NCBI GenBank assembly: GCA_021300575.1
Contig: JAJTDM010000008.1
Coordinates: 1-64,000, forward strand
Length of the DNA: 64,000 nucleotides
Direction of reading: 5' to 3'
Source: Rubrivivax sp.
GTDB taxonomy: Bacteria; Pseudomonadota; Gammaproteobacteria; Burkholderiales; Burkholderiaceae_C
Position 1 is the first letter of the stretch. Each line of letters begins with the position of its first letter. The notes below the pieces were generated by a model. The model was not told the DNA's origin, did no database searches, and saw only the letters and a list, made by a program, of their open reading frames with translations. Positions 26,822-34,718 of this stretch are shown here, piece by piece. Both the position numbers and the translations under genes were made by a program.

Positions 26822-28375
26822 TCAGAAGGTCTCGGTGGCGAACTCGCGCGGCACCTGGTCGGCGCTGCCCAGGCGGTAGCCGCTGTCCTGCTGCGCCATG
26901 CGGCAGGCGAAGCTGAAATCGGCCTCGAACCGGGCGTGCAGCCGGTACAGCGGATCACCGGCCTTGACGGCCTGGCCCAGCTTGACGCGCAGGTCCACGC
27001 CCGCCCCGGGCACCTGCGGCGCGCCGCTCAGGCGCGCGATGCGGGCCAGGCGCAGGTTGTCGATGCCCACCACCACGCCGTCTGAAGGCGCCAGCACGTC
27101 GAACAGCTTGTCGCCCGGGGGCGGCGGCACGGCACGGCGGCCCTGGGCGTCGATGATGGCGTTCATGCTGGCCAGGGCGCGGCCGGAATCCAGGATGTCA
27201 CGGGCGATGCGGTAGCCCTCGCCGCCGCGCACGTCGGGATCGAACTCGATCACGCGGCCGGCCAGGCGCAGCGACTTCTGCCGCAGGTCCTGCGGCGCGT
27301 CGGGATGATTCTGCAGCACCTGCATGACATCGCGCGCCTCCAGCACCGGGCCGATGCCGCGGCCGATGGGCTCGCGCCCGTCGGTGATCACCGCGTCCAG
27401 CTGCAGCCCCAGGCGCGAGGCCACGACTTCGAACAGGCGCTTCAGGCGCTGCGCCGCGGGCATGCTGCGCACCTTGGCGGTGGGGCCCACGGGGATGTCC
27501 AGCACCAGGTGGGTGGAGCCGGCGGCGATCTTCTTGGACAGGATCGAGGCCACCATCTGTCCGGGCGAGTCGATGGCCAGCGGCCGCTCCACCGAGATCA
27601 GGATGTCGTCGGCGGGTGAGAGATCGGCCGTGCCGCCCCAGGCCAGGCAGCCGTGGGTGGCGCGCACGATCTCCTGCAGCCGCTGCAGCGGCAGCTCCAC
27701 CTCGGCCAACACCTCCATGGTGTCGGCCGTGCCCGCGGGTGAGGTGATGGCGCGTGACGAGGTCTTGGGGCAGCGCATGCCGTGCGCGGCGACGATGGGC
27801 ACCACCAGCATCGAGGTGCGGTTGCCCGGGATGCCGCCGATGCAGTGCTTGTCCACCACCGGCCCGCCACCGAGTTCGGCACGCCAGTCCAGGCGGCGCC
27901 CCACGCCGATCATGGCCTCGGTGAGGTGCAGCACTTCGTCGCGGTCGAGCTCGAACTGGTTGGTGGCCACGACAAAGGCCGCCAGCTCGATCTTGGAGTA
28001 CCGCGCCGCGGCAATGTCCTGCACCACGGCGCGCAGGTCCTCGCGCCCCAGGCGCTCGCCTGCGATCTTGCGGTGCAGCGCGGCGATGGAGGACGGCGGC
28101 TCGGCCTGGTCGATGCGGGCGGCGTGGCCGGGCGCCACACCCAGACGGGTGAAGGCGTCCTCGCTCAGGCCCAGCTCCAGCGGGCCGACGATGGCCGCGT
28201 CATCCACCACGTTGAGCACGGCGAACAGGACCTGGCCGTTGGCCTGCACCTTGACCTTCGACAGCGCCTGGAAACCTGCGGCGCGCACCACGGGACACTC
28301 CCGATGGAGGAAAGCCACGCTCTCGCGCCAGGTGTCGATGCCCACGCGGCGGATCGAGAGGGTGTCGCCGTTCAT
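26822..28375 (-). CDS. Thymidine/AMP phosphorylase-family protein (long form)
   Basis: 517 residues, clearly longer than the 440-residue DeoA type and matching the archaeal-type AMP phosphorylase/thymidine phosphorylase branch with its extra N-terminal domain (about 1-90). The phosphate/glycine-rich motif '[15 protein letters not shown]' and the pyrophosphorylase-type '[17 protein letters not shown]' are visible. The reaction is phosphorolysis of a nucleoside or nucleoside monophosphate to base plus (deoxy)ribose phosphate; which substrate is used cannot be decided. No RuBisCO or ribose-1,5-bisphosphate isomerase gene is in the window. 51 bp downstream of plsC, probably same transcript. Confidence 0.85.
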   Translation of the reverse strand: MNGDTLSIRRVGIDTWRESVAFLHRECPVVRAAGFQALSKVKVQANGQVLFAVLNVVDDAAIVGPLELGLSEDAFTRLGVAPGHAARIDQAEPPSSIAALHRKIAGERLGREDLRAVVQDIAAARYSKIELAAFVVATNQFELDRDEVLHLTEAMIGVGRRLDWRAELGGGPVVDKHCIGGIPGNRTSMLVVPIVAAHGMRCPKTSSRAITSPAGTADTMEVLAEVELPLQRLQEIVRATHGCLAWGGTADLSPADDILISVERPLAIDSPGQMVASILSKKIAAGSTHLVLDIPVGPTAKVRSMPAAQRLKRLFEVVASRLGLQLDAVITDGREPIGRGIGPVLEARDVMQVLQNHPDAPQDLRQKSLRLAGRVIEFDPDVRGGEGYRIARDILDSGRALASMNAIIDAQGRRAVPPPPGDKLFDVLAPSDGVVVGIDNLRLARIARLSGAPQVPGAGVDLRVKLGQAVKAGDPLYRLHARFEADFSFACRMAQQDSGYRLGSADQVPREFATETF

Positions 28376-28426
28376 GGGCTGGAGACCGTCGAGAGGTTGA
28401 TGGGGTGAAGGCGGAGGCAGACAAGC

Positions 28427-29284
28427 TCAGGGATGCGCCTGGCCATCATGCGCCTTCCTGGCCGGCCCGTCCTCCATGCGCTCAAGCGCGCCCGCGATCT
28501 CCTGACGCAAATGGGCGGCCAGGGCGCGGCGGTCTGCATGCCGCACCGACTCCGCCGGCAGGACGTCCACCCGCACGAAGAGGCCCTGCGCAGCTGCCAG
28601 CATCCACAGGCTGCGCGCCAGGGAGATGGTGCCGGTGTAGTCGGCCGCCGGGCTGACGGCATGTCGCGCATCGGCGTAGCGCAGTGCCACCGGTTGCACC
28701 GGCACCTGCGTGGCGATGGCGGCCTGTAGCAGATTGGCGTGGAAGGGCAGCGGCTCGTGGCCCAGGCCGGTGGTGCCTTCGGGGAACACCGCCACCGTGT
28801 CACCCGTGGCCAGGGCATCGGCCATCTGGTGCACGACACGCAGGGCGTCGCGCGCTTTCTCCCGGACGATGTACAGCGTGCCGGCCGCCCCCACCAGGCG
28901 GCCGATCACCGGCCAGGCCTGGACATCGGCCTTGGACACGAAGCGCGCCTGCGGACACACGGCATGCACGGCCATGATGTCCAGCCAGGAGATATGGTTG
29001 GCCACGATCAGTTTGGCGCCCGGCCGGAAGGCGCCCCGCACGTTCAGGCCGATGCCCAGCACCGCAAACATCTTGCGTGACCACCAGGCTATGCGGGCCT
29101 GGCGGGCAGAAGCGTCCAGGCGCGGGAAGCGCAGCCACACCACGGCCAAACCGTGCAACCCGTGAACGACGGCGCGAGCCAGGCGCCAGCAGGCGCGAAC
29201 CGCTGCGGCAGGACGAAAAACTGTGGGACGACCTTGCATTGCCCTGTCACCCACAGTGGAGGAGAGATTTACCTCGCCGCTCAA
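28427..29284 (-). CDS. 1-acyl-sn-glycerol-3-phosphate acyltransferase (PlsC family)
   Basis: 285 residues. The acyltransferase motifs are 'NHISWLD' (H-x4-D) and 'FPEGTTGLG', with an N-terminal amphipathic/hydrophobic region. Adds the second acyl chain to lysophosphatidate or a related lipid at the inner membrane. ATG 29284 and ATG 29239 are both possible starts. 33 bp after pyrC', so it is likely carried on the pyr transcript. Confidence 0.88.
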   Translation of the reverse strand: MSGEVNLSSTVGDRAMQGRPTVFRPAAAVRACWRLARAVVHGLHGLAVVWLRFPRLDASARQARIAWWSRKMFAVLGIGLNVRGAFRPGAKLIVANHISWLDIMAVHAVCPQARFVSKADVQAWPVIGRLVGAAGTLYIVREKARDALRVVHQMADALATGDTVAVFPEGTTGLGHEPLPFHANLLQAAIATQVPVQPVALRYADARHAVSPAADYTGTISLARSLWMLAAAQGLFVRVDVLPAESVRHADRRALAAHLRQEIAGALERMEDGPARKAHDGQAHP

Positions 29285-29317
29285 GACAGTTCCGGCCCCC
29301 TGCCCTGCCGTCGCAGG

Positions 29318-30637
29318 TCAGGCACCGGCCTCGTAGGCCACCGTGCCCGCCACCAGCGTGGCCTGCACCCGGCCGGGCATCAGCACGCCCCCATGCTCGA
29401 AGGCAAAGGGTGTGTGCTTGCCCTGGCTGCGCAGCCCTTCGGCGGTGACGGTCCAGCTGGCCTGCGGGTCAAAGATGCAGACATCGGCCACGCCACCCTC
29501 GACCAGCCGCCCGGCGCTCTCAGCCAGCGAGCCGACCGCCGACCCGAGAACACCCACCGGGCCCGCCGTCACCACGGACAGCGCCCGGCGCAGGCCCCCG
29601 TCACCCGGCCCGGTTTCTGCGCCCCACTTCAGCGCCAGGCTCAGCAGCAGCTCCAGGCCGGTGGCGCCAGGTGTGGCTTCGGCAAAGGGCAGGTGCTTCT
29701 CGTCGGTGCCCACGGGCATGTGGTCGCTGACCAGGGCGTCGAGCGTGCCGTCGGACAACGCTGCGCGCAGCGCGTCCCGGTCGCGCTGCTGGCGCAGCGG
29801 CGGGTTCAGGCGCATGGCGGGGTTGAAGTAGCCGATGTCCACATCGGTCAGGTGCAGCGAGTTGATGCTGACATCCGCCGTCACCGGCAGGCCCTCGGCC
29901 TTGGCAGAGCGCAGCAGGGCGACACCCGCTGCGCTGGACAGGCGGCACAGGTGCACCCTCGCGCCTGTCGCGCGGACCAGCTCGAAGAGAGTGTGCAAGG
30001 CGATGGTCTCGGCCGCCACCGGCACGCCCGACAGGCCCAGGCGCGTGGCGATGGCCCCGCTGGCGGCCACGCCCTGGCCCAGCCAGCGGTCTTGCGGGCG
30101 CAGCCAGACCGTGTAGCCGAAGGTGGCGGCGTACTGCAAGGCGCGCTGCAGCACCAGGGTGTCGGTCAGCGCCACGTCGGCCTGCGAGAAACCCACGCAG
30201 CCAGCCTCGGTGAGCTCCGCCATCTCGGTCAGCGCCTCGCCCTTCAGGCCGCGGGTCAGCGCGCCCAACGGGAACAAGCGACAACGGCTCAATTTACGGG
30301 CGCGGAACTTGAGCATCTCCACCAGACCCGGCTCGTCCAGCGTGGGGTCGGTGTCGGGCGGGCAGACCAGGCTGGTGACGCCGCCGGCAGCGGCCGCAGC
30401 CAGCTCGCTCTCGAGCATGCCCTCATGCTCCAGCCCGGGCTCGCGCAGGCGCGCCGCCAGATCCACCAGCCCGGGAGCGACGATGCAGCCCGTGGCGTCC
30501 ACCACACGGTCGGCCACGAAATCGGGCGGCATCGGCCCGATGCCGACGATGCGGCCGGCTGCGATGCGAACGTCAGTGACCTCGTCACGCCCGCTCGCGG
30601 GATCGACGACACGGCCGTTGCGGATGGCGATCTTCAT
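29318..30637 (-). CDS. Dihydroorotase-like protein without zinc ligands (PyrC'/PyrX)
   Basis: 439 residues, class I dihydroorotase fold. The zinc-binding H-x-H of active enzymes (D-x-H-x-H-x-R-E-P-G) is replaced: here '[16 protein letters not shown]' has Ala61 and Arg63. The later active-site region reads '[18 protein letters not shown]'. Such inactive PyrC' proteins form the dodecameric complex with the PyrB of Pseudomonas/Burkholderia-type aspartate carbamoyltransferase and are needed for its assembly (family knowledge). A real PyrC should be encoded elsewhere. The start overlaps the pyrB stop as ATGA. Confidence 0.9.
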   Translation of the reverse strand: MKIAIRNGRVVDPASGRDEVTDVRIAAGRIVGIGPMPPDFVADRVVDATGCIVAPGLVDLAARLREPGLEHEGMLESELAAAAAGGVTSLVCPPDTDPTLDEPGLVEMLKFRARKLSRCRLFPLGALTRGLKGEALTEMAELTEAGCVGFSQADVALTDTLVLQRALQYAATFGYTVWLRPQDRWLGQGVAASGAIATRLGLSGVPVAAETIALHTLFELVRATGARVHLCRLSSAAGVALLRSAKAEGLPVTADVSINSLHLTDVDIGYFNPAMRLNPPLRQQRDRDALRAALSDGTLDALVSDHMPVGTDEKHLPFAEATPGATGLELLLSLALKWGAETGPGDGGLRRALSVVTAGPVGVLGSAVGSLAESAGRLVEGGVADVCIFDPQASWTVTAEGLRSQGKHTPFAFEHGGVLMPGRVQATLVAGTVAYEAGA

Positions 30638-31596
30638 GCCTCGTTCCCCGCAATGATGGACATGACGGCCATGCGCACCGCAATGCCGAAAGTGACCTGG
30701 GGCAGGATCACGCTCTGCGCCCCATCGGCCACGCGCGAGTCAATCTCCACGCCGCGGTTGATGGGCCCGGGGTGCATCACGATGGCGTCTGGACGCGCCA
30801 GCGCCAGCTTCTCGGGTGTGAGGCCGAACTTCTTGGCGAACTCGCCGGCGCTGGGCAGCATCGCGCCGCTCATGCGCTCGTTCTGCAGGCGCAGCATGAT
30901 GACGACGTCGGCGTCGCGGATGCCCTCGGCCATGCCGTGGCACACGCGCACGCCCATGTCGCGCAGGTCGCCCGGCACCAGGGTGCGCGGGCCCACGGCC
31001 CGGATCTCCGGCACGCCCAGGGTGGTGAGCGCGTGGATGTCAGAGCGCGCCACGCGCGAGTGCACGATGTCGCCCACGATGGCCACGGTGAGCTGGGTGA
31101 AGTCGCGCTTGTAGTGGCGGATGGTGTACATGTCCAGCAGGCCCTGTGTCGGGTGGGCATGCCGGCCGTCGCCTGCATTGACCACATGCACATGCGGGGC
31201 GCAATGCTGGGCGATCAGGTAGGGTGCGCCGCTCTCGCTGTGGCGCACCACAAACATGTCGGCGTGCATGGCCGACAGGTTGGCGATGGTGTCCAGCAGG
31301 CTCTCGCCCTTGGCCGCAGAAGAGCGCGCGATGTCCAGGTTCAGCACGTCCGCCGACAGGCGCTTGGCCGCGATCTCGAAGGTGGTGCGCGTGCGCGTGC
31401 TGTTCTCGAAGAACAGGTTGAACACGCTCTTGCCGCGCAGCAGCGGCACCTTCTTGACCTCGCGATCGTTGACCGACAGGAAGGTGCTGGCGGTGTCCAG
31501 GATATGGGTGAGCACGGCCTTGGGCAGGCCCTCGATGGACAGCAGGTGGATCAGCTCGCCGTGGCGGTTGAGCTGCGGATTACGGCGCGAGAGCAT
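30634..31596 (-). CDS. pyrB: Aspartate carbamoyltransferase catalytic chain
   Basis: 320 residues. Carbamoyl-phosphate site '[19 protein letters not shown]' and aspartate-side '[13 protein letters not shown]' are intact, as are '[16 protein letters not shown]' and '[12 protein letters not shown]' near the C-terminus. First committed step of pyrimidine synthesis. Start codon shares a base with the pyrR stop (TGATG) and its stop overlaps pyrC', so pyrR-pyrB-pyrC' are coupled. Confidence 0.97.
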   Translation of the reverse strand: MLSRRNPQLNRHGELIHLLSIEGLPKAVLTHILDTASTFLSVNDREVKKVPLLRGKSVFNLFFENSTRTRTTFEIAAKRLSADVLNLDIARSSAAKGESLLDTIANLSAMHADMFVVRHSESGAPYLIAQHCAPHVHVVNAGDGRHAHPTQGLLDMYTIRHYKRDFTQLTVAIVGDIVHSRVARSDIHALTTLGVPEIRAVGPRTLVPGDLRDMGVRVCHGMAEGIRDADVVIMLRLQNERMSGAMLPSAGEFAKKFGLTPEKLALARPDAIVMHPGPINRGVEIDSRVADGAQSVILPQVTFGIAVRMAVMSIIAGNEA

Positions 31597-32099
31597 CAGC
31601 GCTTGTCCCCCTTGTCCTCGACCATGAAACTGAAGCGGCCCTCAGGCCCGCGCGCCAGCGAAAGCCGCTGCGAGGCCGGCAGCACGAGGCGTGCTGCGGC
31701 AAAGGCCGCGGCGATCGGCAGCTCGCGGCCACCGCGGTCCACCAGCACGGCCAGTTGCACGCTGGCCGGCCGGCCGAAGTCATAGAGCTCGTTGACCACG
31801 GCGCGGATGGTGCGGCCGGTGTAGAGCACGTCATCGATCAGCACGATGTGACGACCCACGATGGCGAAAGGCAGGTCGGTGGGCGCAGCGCCGCCCAGGC
31901 CCCTGGAGCCGAAATCGTCGCGGTGCAGGGTACTGGAGATCACACCGTGGCGGCCTGCAAGACCCAGGTCGGCCTGCAGCCGCTCGGCCAGCCAGGCCCC
32001 GCCCGACCAGATGCCCACCAGCGCCGCGTCCTCCTGCCACAGGCCACGGACCCCTTGCCTCAGTTCGGCGTAGAGGGCTTCGGCGTCAAGCTGCAGCAT
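31596..32099 (-). CDS. pyrR: PyrR bifunctional regulator / uracil phosphoribosyltransferase
   Basis: 167 residues from ATG 32099. The PRPP-binding loop '[20 protein letters not shown]' and '[13 protein letters not shown]' are typical. In Gram-positives PyrR binds pyr mRNA to cause attenuation. Here the gene starts inside ruvX (14-bp overlap), so no leader for attenuation is available within the operon upstream of pyrB; the protein may act mainly as uracil phosphoribosyltransferase or on a leader before yqgE. Confidence 0.92.
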   Translation of the reverse strand: MLQLDAEALYAELRQGVRGLWQEDAALVGIWSGGAWLAERLQADLGLAGRHGVISSTLHRDDFGSRGLGGAAPTDLPFAIVGRHIVLIDDVLYTGRTIRAVVNELYDFGRPASVQLAVLVDRGGRELPIAAAFAAARLVLPASQRLSLARGPEGRFSFMVEDKGDKR

Positions 32100-32571
32100 C
32101 GGCAGGGTCCTGCAAAGGAGCGGAGGGGCAGACGTCAGGGGCGGCAGCACCGCGAAGGAACTGCTCGAGGATCAGCGCCGCCGCGGCGGCGTCGGCATCG
32201 GCCGCCCCAGCGGCCAGCGCCTCGGTGGTGGTGTAACGCTCGTCGACCTCGTGCACGGGCAGGCGGAAGCGCCCGTGCAACTGGCGCGCGAAGCGTTGCG
32301 CCCTGCGGGTGTTGTCGTGCGCCGCACCGTCGGGGTGAAAGGGCACGCCCACCACCAGTGCCGAGGGCTGCCACTGACTGATCAGCTGGGCGATGGCGGC
32401 AAAGCGCGCGTCACCCTCGACGCTGAGGGTCTTCAGCGGCTGGGCCAGCCCCATCAGCGAATTGCCGGTGGCCACGCCCACGCGCCGGGTGCCGAAGTCG
32501 AAGGACAGATAGGACTGGGGACGGGACGGGGAAGCCGCAAGGCCAGGCCGGGGCGCCGGGCGCTCAGGCAT
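32086..32571 (-). CDS. ruvX: Putative pre-16S rRNA nuclease / Holliday junction resolvase RuvX (YqgF)
   Basis: 161 residues. RNase H-like core: first acidic residue in 'YLSFDFGTRRVGVATGNSL', 'ALVVGVPFHPDGAAHDNTRR', and the 'VDERYTTTEA' segment with the second acid. Cleaves the 5' end of 16S rRNA precursors in E. coli. The C-terminus ('[18 protein letters not shown]') is an unconserved tail that overlaps pyrR. The start overlaps the yqgE stop by 8 bp. Confidence 0.93.
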   Translation of the reverse strand: MPERPAPRPGLAASPSRPQSYLSFDFGTRRVGVATGNSLMGLAQPLKTLSVEGDARFAAIAQLISQWQPSALVVGVPFHPDGAAHDNTRRAQRFARQLHGRFRLPVHEVDERYTTTEALAAGAADADAAAAALILEQFLRGAAAPDVCPSAPLQDPADAAA

Positions 32572-33145
32572 GCCCGGCCTCCTGGCTGAGCATCAGCGGA
32601 TCGAACCCCAGCAAGGACAGGGCTCGCTGGTAGCGCTCTTCCACTGGCGTGTCGAAGATGACCTTGGGGTCGGCGTCCACGGTCAGCCAGCCGTTGCGGC
32701 CGATCTCTTCCTCCAGCTGGCCCGCAGACCAGCCACTGTAGCCCAGGGTGACCATGAGGCGGCGGGGGCCCGCACCGTTGGCCAAGGCTTCCAGCACGTC
32801 CTTGCTGGTGGTCATCTCGAGCCCGCCACCGGCAATCGACAAGGTCGAGGTGTAGGGGCTTTGCTCGGTGCCTGTCTTCTCGTGCAGGACGAATCCGCGC
32901 TCGGTCTGCACCGGTCCGCCGAAGAACACCGGCTGCTGCGCCAGCTCGTCACGGTCCAGGGAAAGCTCGACCTTCTCGAACAAACTCTTGAGCGTGATGT
33001 CGGTGGGACGGTTGATCACCAGGCCCAGGGCACCGTTCTTGGAATGCTCGCACAGGTAGACCACCGTGCGCGAGAAGTTGTCGTCCGCCATGCCCGGCAT
33101 GGCGATGAGGAACTGGTTCGTGAGGTTGATCGCGTCGCCGGACAT
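32564..33145 (-). CDS. YqgE/AlgH family protein (DUF179)
   Basis: 193 residues from ATG 33145 ('MSGDAINLTNQFLIAMPGMA'). Family pattern 'SRTVVYLCEHSKNGALGLVI', 'VFFGGPVQTERGFVLH' and 'LGYSGWSAGQLEEEI' is complete. The yqgE-ruvX pair is widely conserved; function is unclear despite the AlgH name. First gene of the yqgE-ruvX-pyrR-pyrB-pyrC' chain; divergent from the photolyase with 34 bp between starts. Confidence 0.93.
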   Translation of the reverse strand: MSGDAINLTNQFLIAMPGMADDNFSRTVVYLCEHSKNGALGLVINRPTDITLKSLFEKVELSLDRDELAQQPVFFGGPVQTERGFVLHEKTGTEQSPYTSTLSIAGGGLEMTTSKDVLEALANGAGPRRLMVTLGYSGWSAGQLEEEIGRNGWLTVDADPKVIFDTPVEERYQRALSLLGFDPLMLSQEAGHA

Positions 33146-33179
33146 GCGGCTGATTCTATTCCGCGCGACACTTCCAGGC

Positions 33180-34718
33180 ATGGACGCAACCCCTACTGAT
33201 GGACTGCTTTCCGGTGCGCTGGTGTGGTTGCGCCGGGACCTGCGCGTGGACGACCATGCCGCGTTGCACCACGCCCTGAAGACCGCGCGCCGCGTGTGGT
33301 GCACCTTCGTCTTCGACCGTGCGATCCTGGACCCCCTGCCGCGTGTCGACCGGCGGGTGGAATTCCTGCGCGACAGCCTGGCCGTGCTGGACGCCGAATT
33401 GCGCGCCCTGGCGGAATCGCACGGTGTGGCCGGTGCCGCCAGCGTCGGCCTGATCTGCCGCCACGGTGCCGCGGCTGACGAACTCCCCGCGCTGGCCGCC
33501 CAACTGGGCGTGCAAGCGGTCTACGCCAGCCACGACGACGATCCCTACGCCCTGACACGCGACGCGCAGGTGCGCGGCCGCCTGGCCGACCTGGGCATCT
33601 CGCTGCACACCCTGAAGGACCACGTGGTCTTCGAGCGCAGCGAGATCCTGACCGCCAGCGGCACACCTTACGGCGTGTTCACGCCCTACAAGAACAGCTG
33701 GCTGCGCGCCCTGGCGGCCGGGCAGGACGCACTGCAGGGCACCGGGCCTCTGGCCCCGTACGCCGTGGCCCCGCGGGCAGGCGCGCTGGCACCCTTGCCG
33801 GCGCAGGCACAGGGCCTGAGCACGGGCGTGCCCAGCCTGGCCGAACTGGGGTTCCAGCCCACCAATCTGCACACCTTGCGGCTGCCTGCGGGCTGCGTCG
33901 GCGCCCAGGATCTGCTGGCAGACTTCCTGGACGAACGCATCGACCACTACCACGACACCCGCAACTTCCCTGCCGTCAAGGGCCCGAGCTACCTGAGCAC
34001 CCACCTGCGCTTCGGCACGGTGTCGGTGCGGCAACTCGCACGCGAGGCCTGGGCGCGCGTGCAAGCCGGCTCCGCCGGCGCCGAGGTCTGGCTGTCGGAG
34101 CTGATCTGGCGCGACTTCTACCACCAGGTGCTGCACCATCACCCCAGGGTGGTGACGCAGGCCTTCAAGCCCGAGTACGACCGCATCCGCTGGGAAACCG
34201 GCAAGACCGCTGACGCCCTCTTTGCGGCGTGGTGCGAGGGTCGTACAGGCTACCCGCTGGTGGATGCCGCCATGCACCAACTCAATGACACCGGCTACAT
34301 GCACAACCGCCTGCGCATGGTGGTGGCCAGCTTCCTGACCAAGGACCTGGGGCTGGACTGGCGGCGCGGTGAGGCCTACTTTGCCGAAAAGCTCAACGAC
34401 TTCGACCTCGCGGCCAACAACGGCGGCTGGCAGTGGGCGGCCTCCAGCGGCTGCGACGCGCAGCCCTACTTCCGCATCTTCAACCCCGTGAGCCAGAGCG
34501 AGAAGTTCGATCCACAGGGACGGTTCATCCGCCGCTACCTGCCGGCCCTGGCAGGGCTGCCGGATGCCGCCCTGCACGCGCCCTGGCAGGCCAGGCCGGT
34601 AGACCTGGCAGGTGCGGGCATCGTGCTGGGCCGGGACTACCCCACCCCCATCGTGCAGCACGACCTGGCGCGGCTGCGCACCCTGGAGCGCTACGCCGTG
34701 GTCAAGCAGCCGGCGTGA
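33180..34718 (+). CDS. phrB: Class I cyclobutane pyrimidine dimer photolyase
   Basis: 512 residues from ATG 33180. N-terminal alpha/beta antenna domain starts 'ALVWLRRDLRVDDHAALHHA'. The FAD-binding helical domain has 'GRTGYPLVDAAMHQLNDTGY' and 'NDFDLAANNGGWQWAASSGC' followed by 'AQPYFRIFNPVSQSEKFDPQ', typical of class I CPD photolyases. Repairs UV dimers in light. Its 3' end overlaps the convergent RND permease gene by 17 bp. Confidence 0.95.
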   Translation: MDATPTDGLLSGALVWLRRDLRVDDHAALHHALKTARRVWCTFVFDRAILDPLPRVDRRVEFLRDSLAVLDAELRALAESHGVAGAASVGLICRHGAAADELPALAAQLGVQAVYASHDDDPYALTRDAQVRGRLADLGISLHTLKDHVVFERSEILTASGTPYGVFTPYKNSWLRALAAGQDALQGTGPLAPYAVAPRAGALAPLPAQAQGLSTGVPSLAELGFQPTNLHTLRLPAGCVGAQDLLADFLDERIDHYHDTRNFPAVKGPSYLSTHLRFGTVSVRQLAREAWARVQAGSAGAEVWLSELIWRDFYHQVLHHHPRVVTQAFKPEYDRIRWETGKTADALFAAWCEGRTGYPLVDAAMHQLNDTGYMHNRLRMVVASFLTKDLGLDWRRGEAYFAEKLNDFDLAANNGGWQWAASSGCDAQPYFRIFNPVSQSEKFDPQGRFIRRYLPALAGLPDAALHAPWQARPVDLAGAGIVLGRDYPTPIVQHDLARLRTLERYAVVKQPA

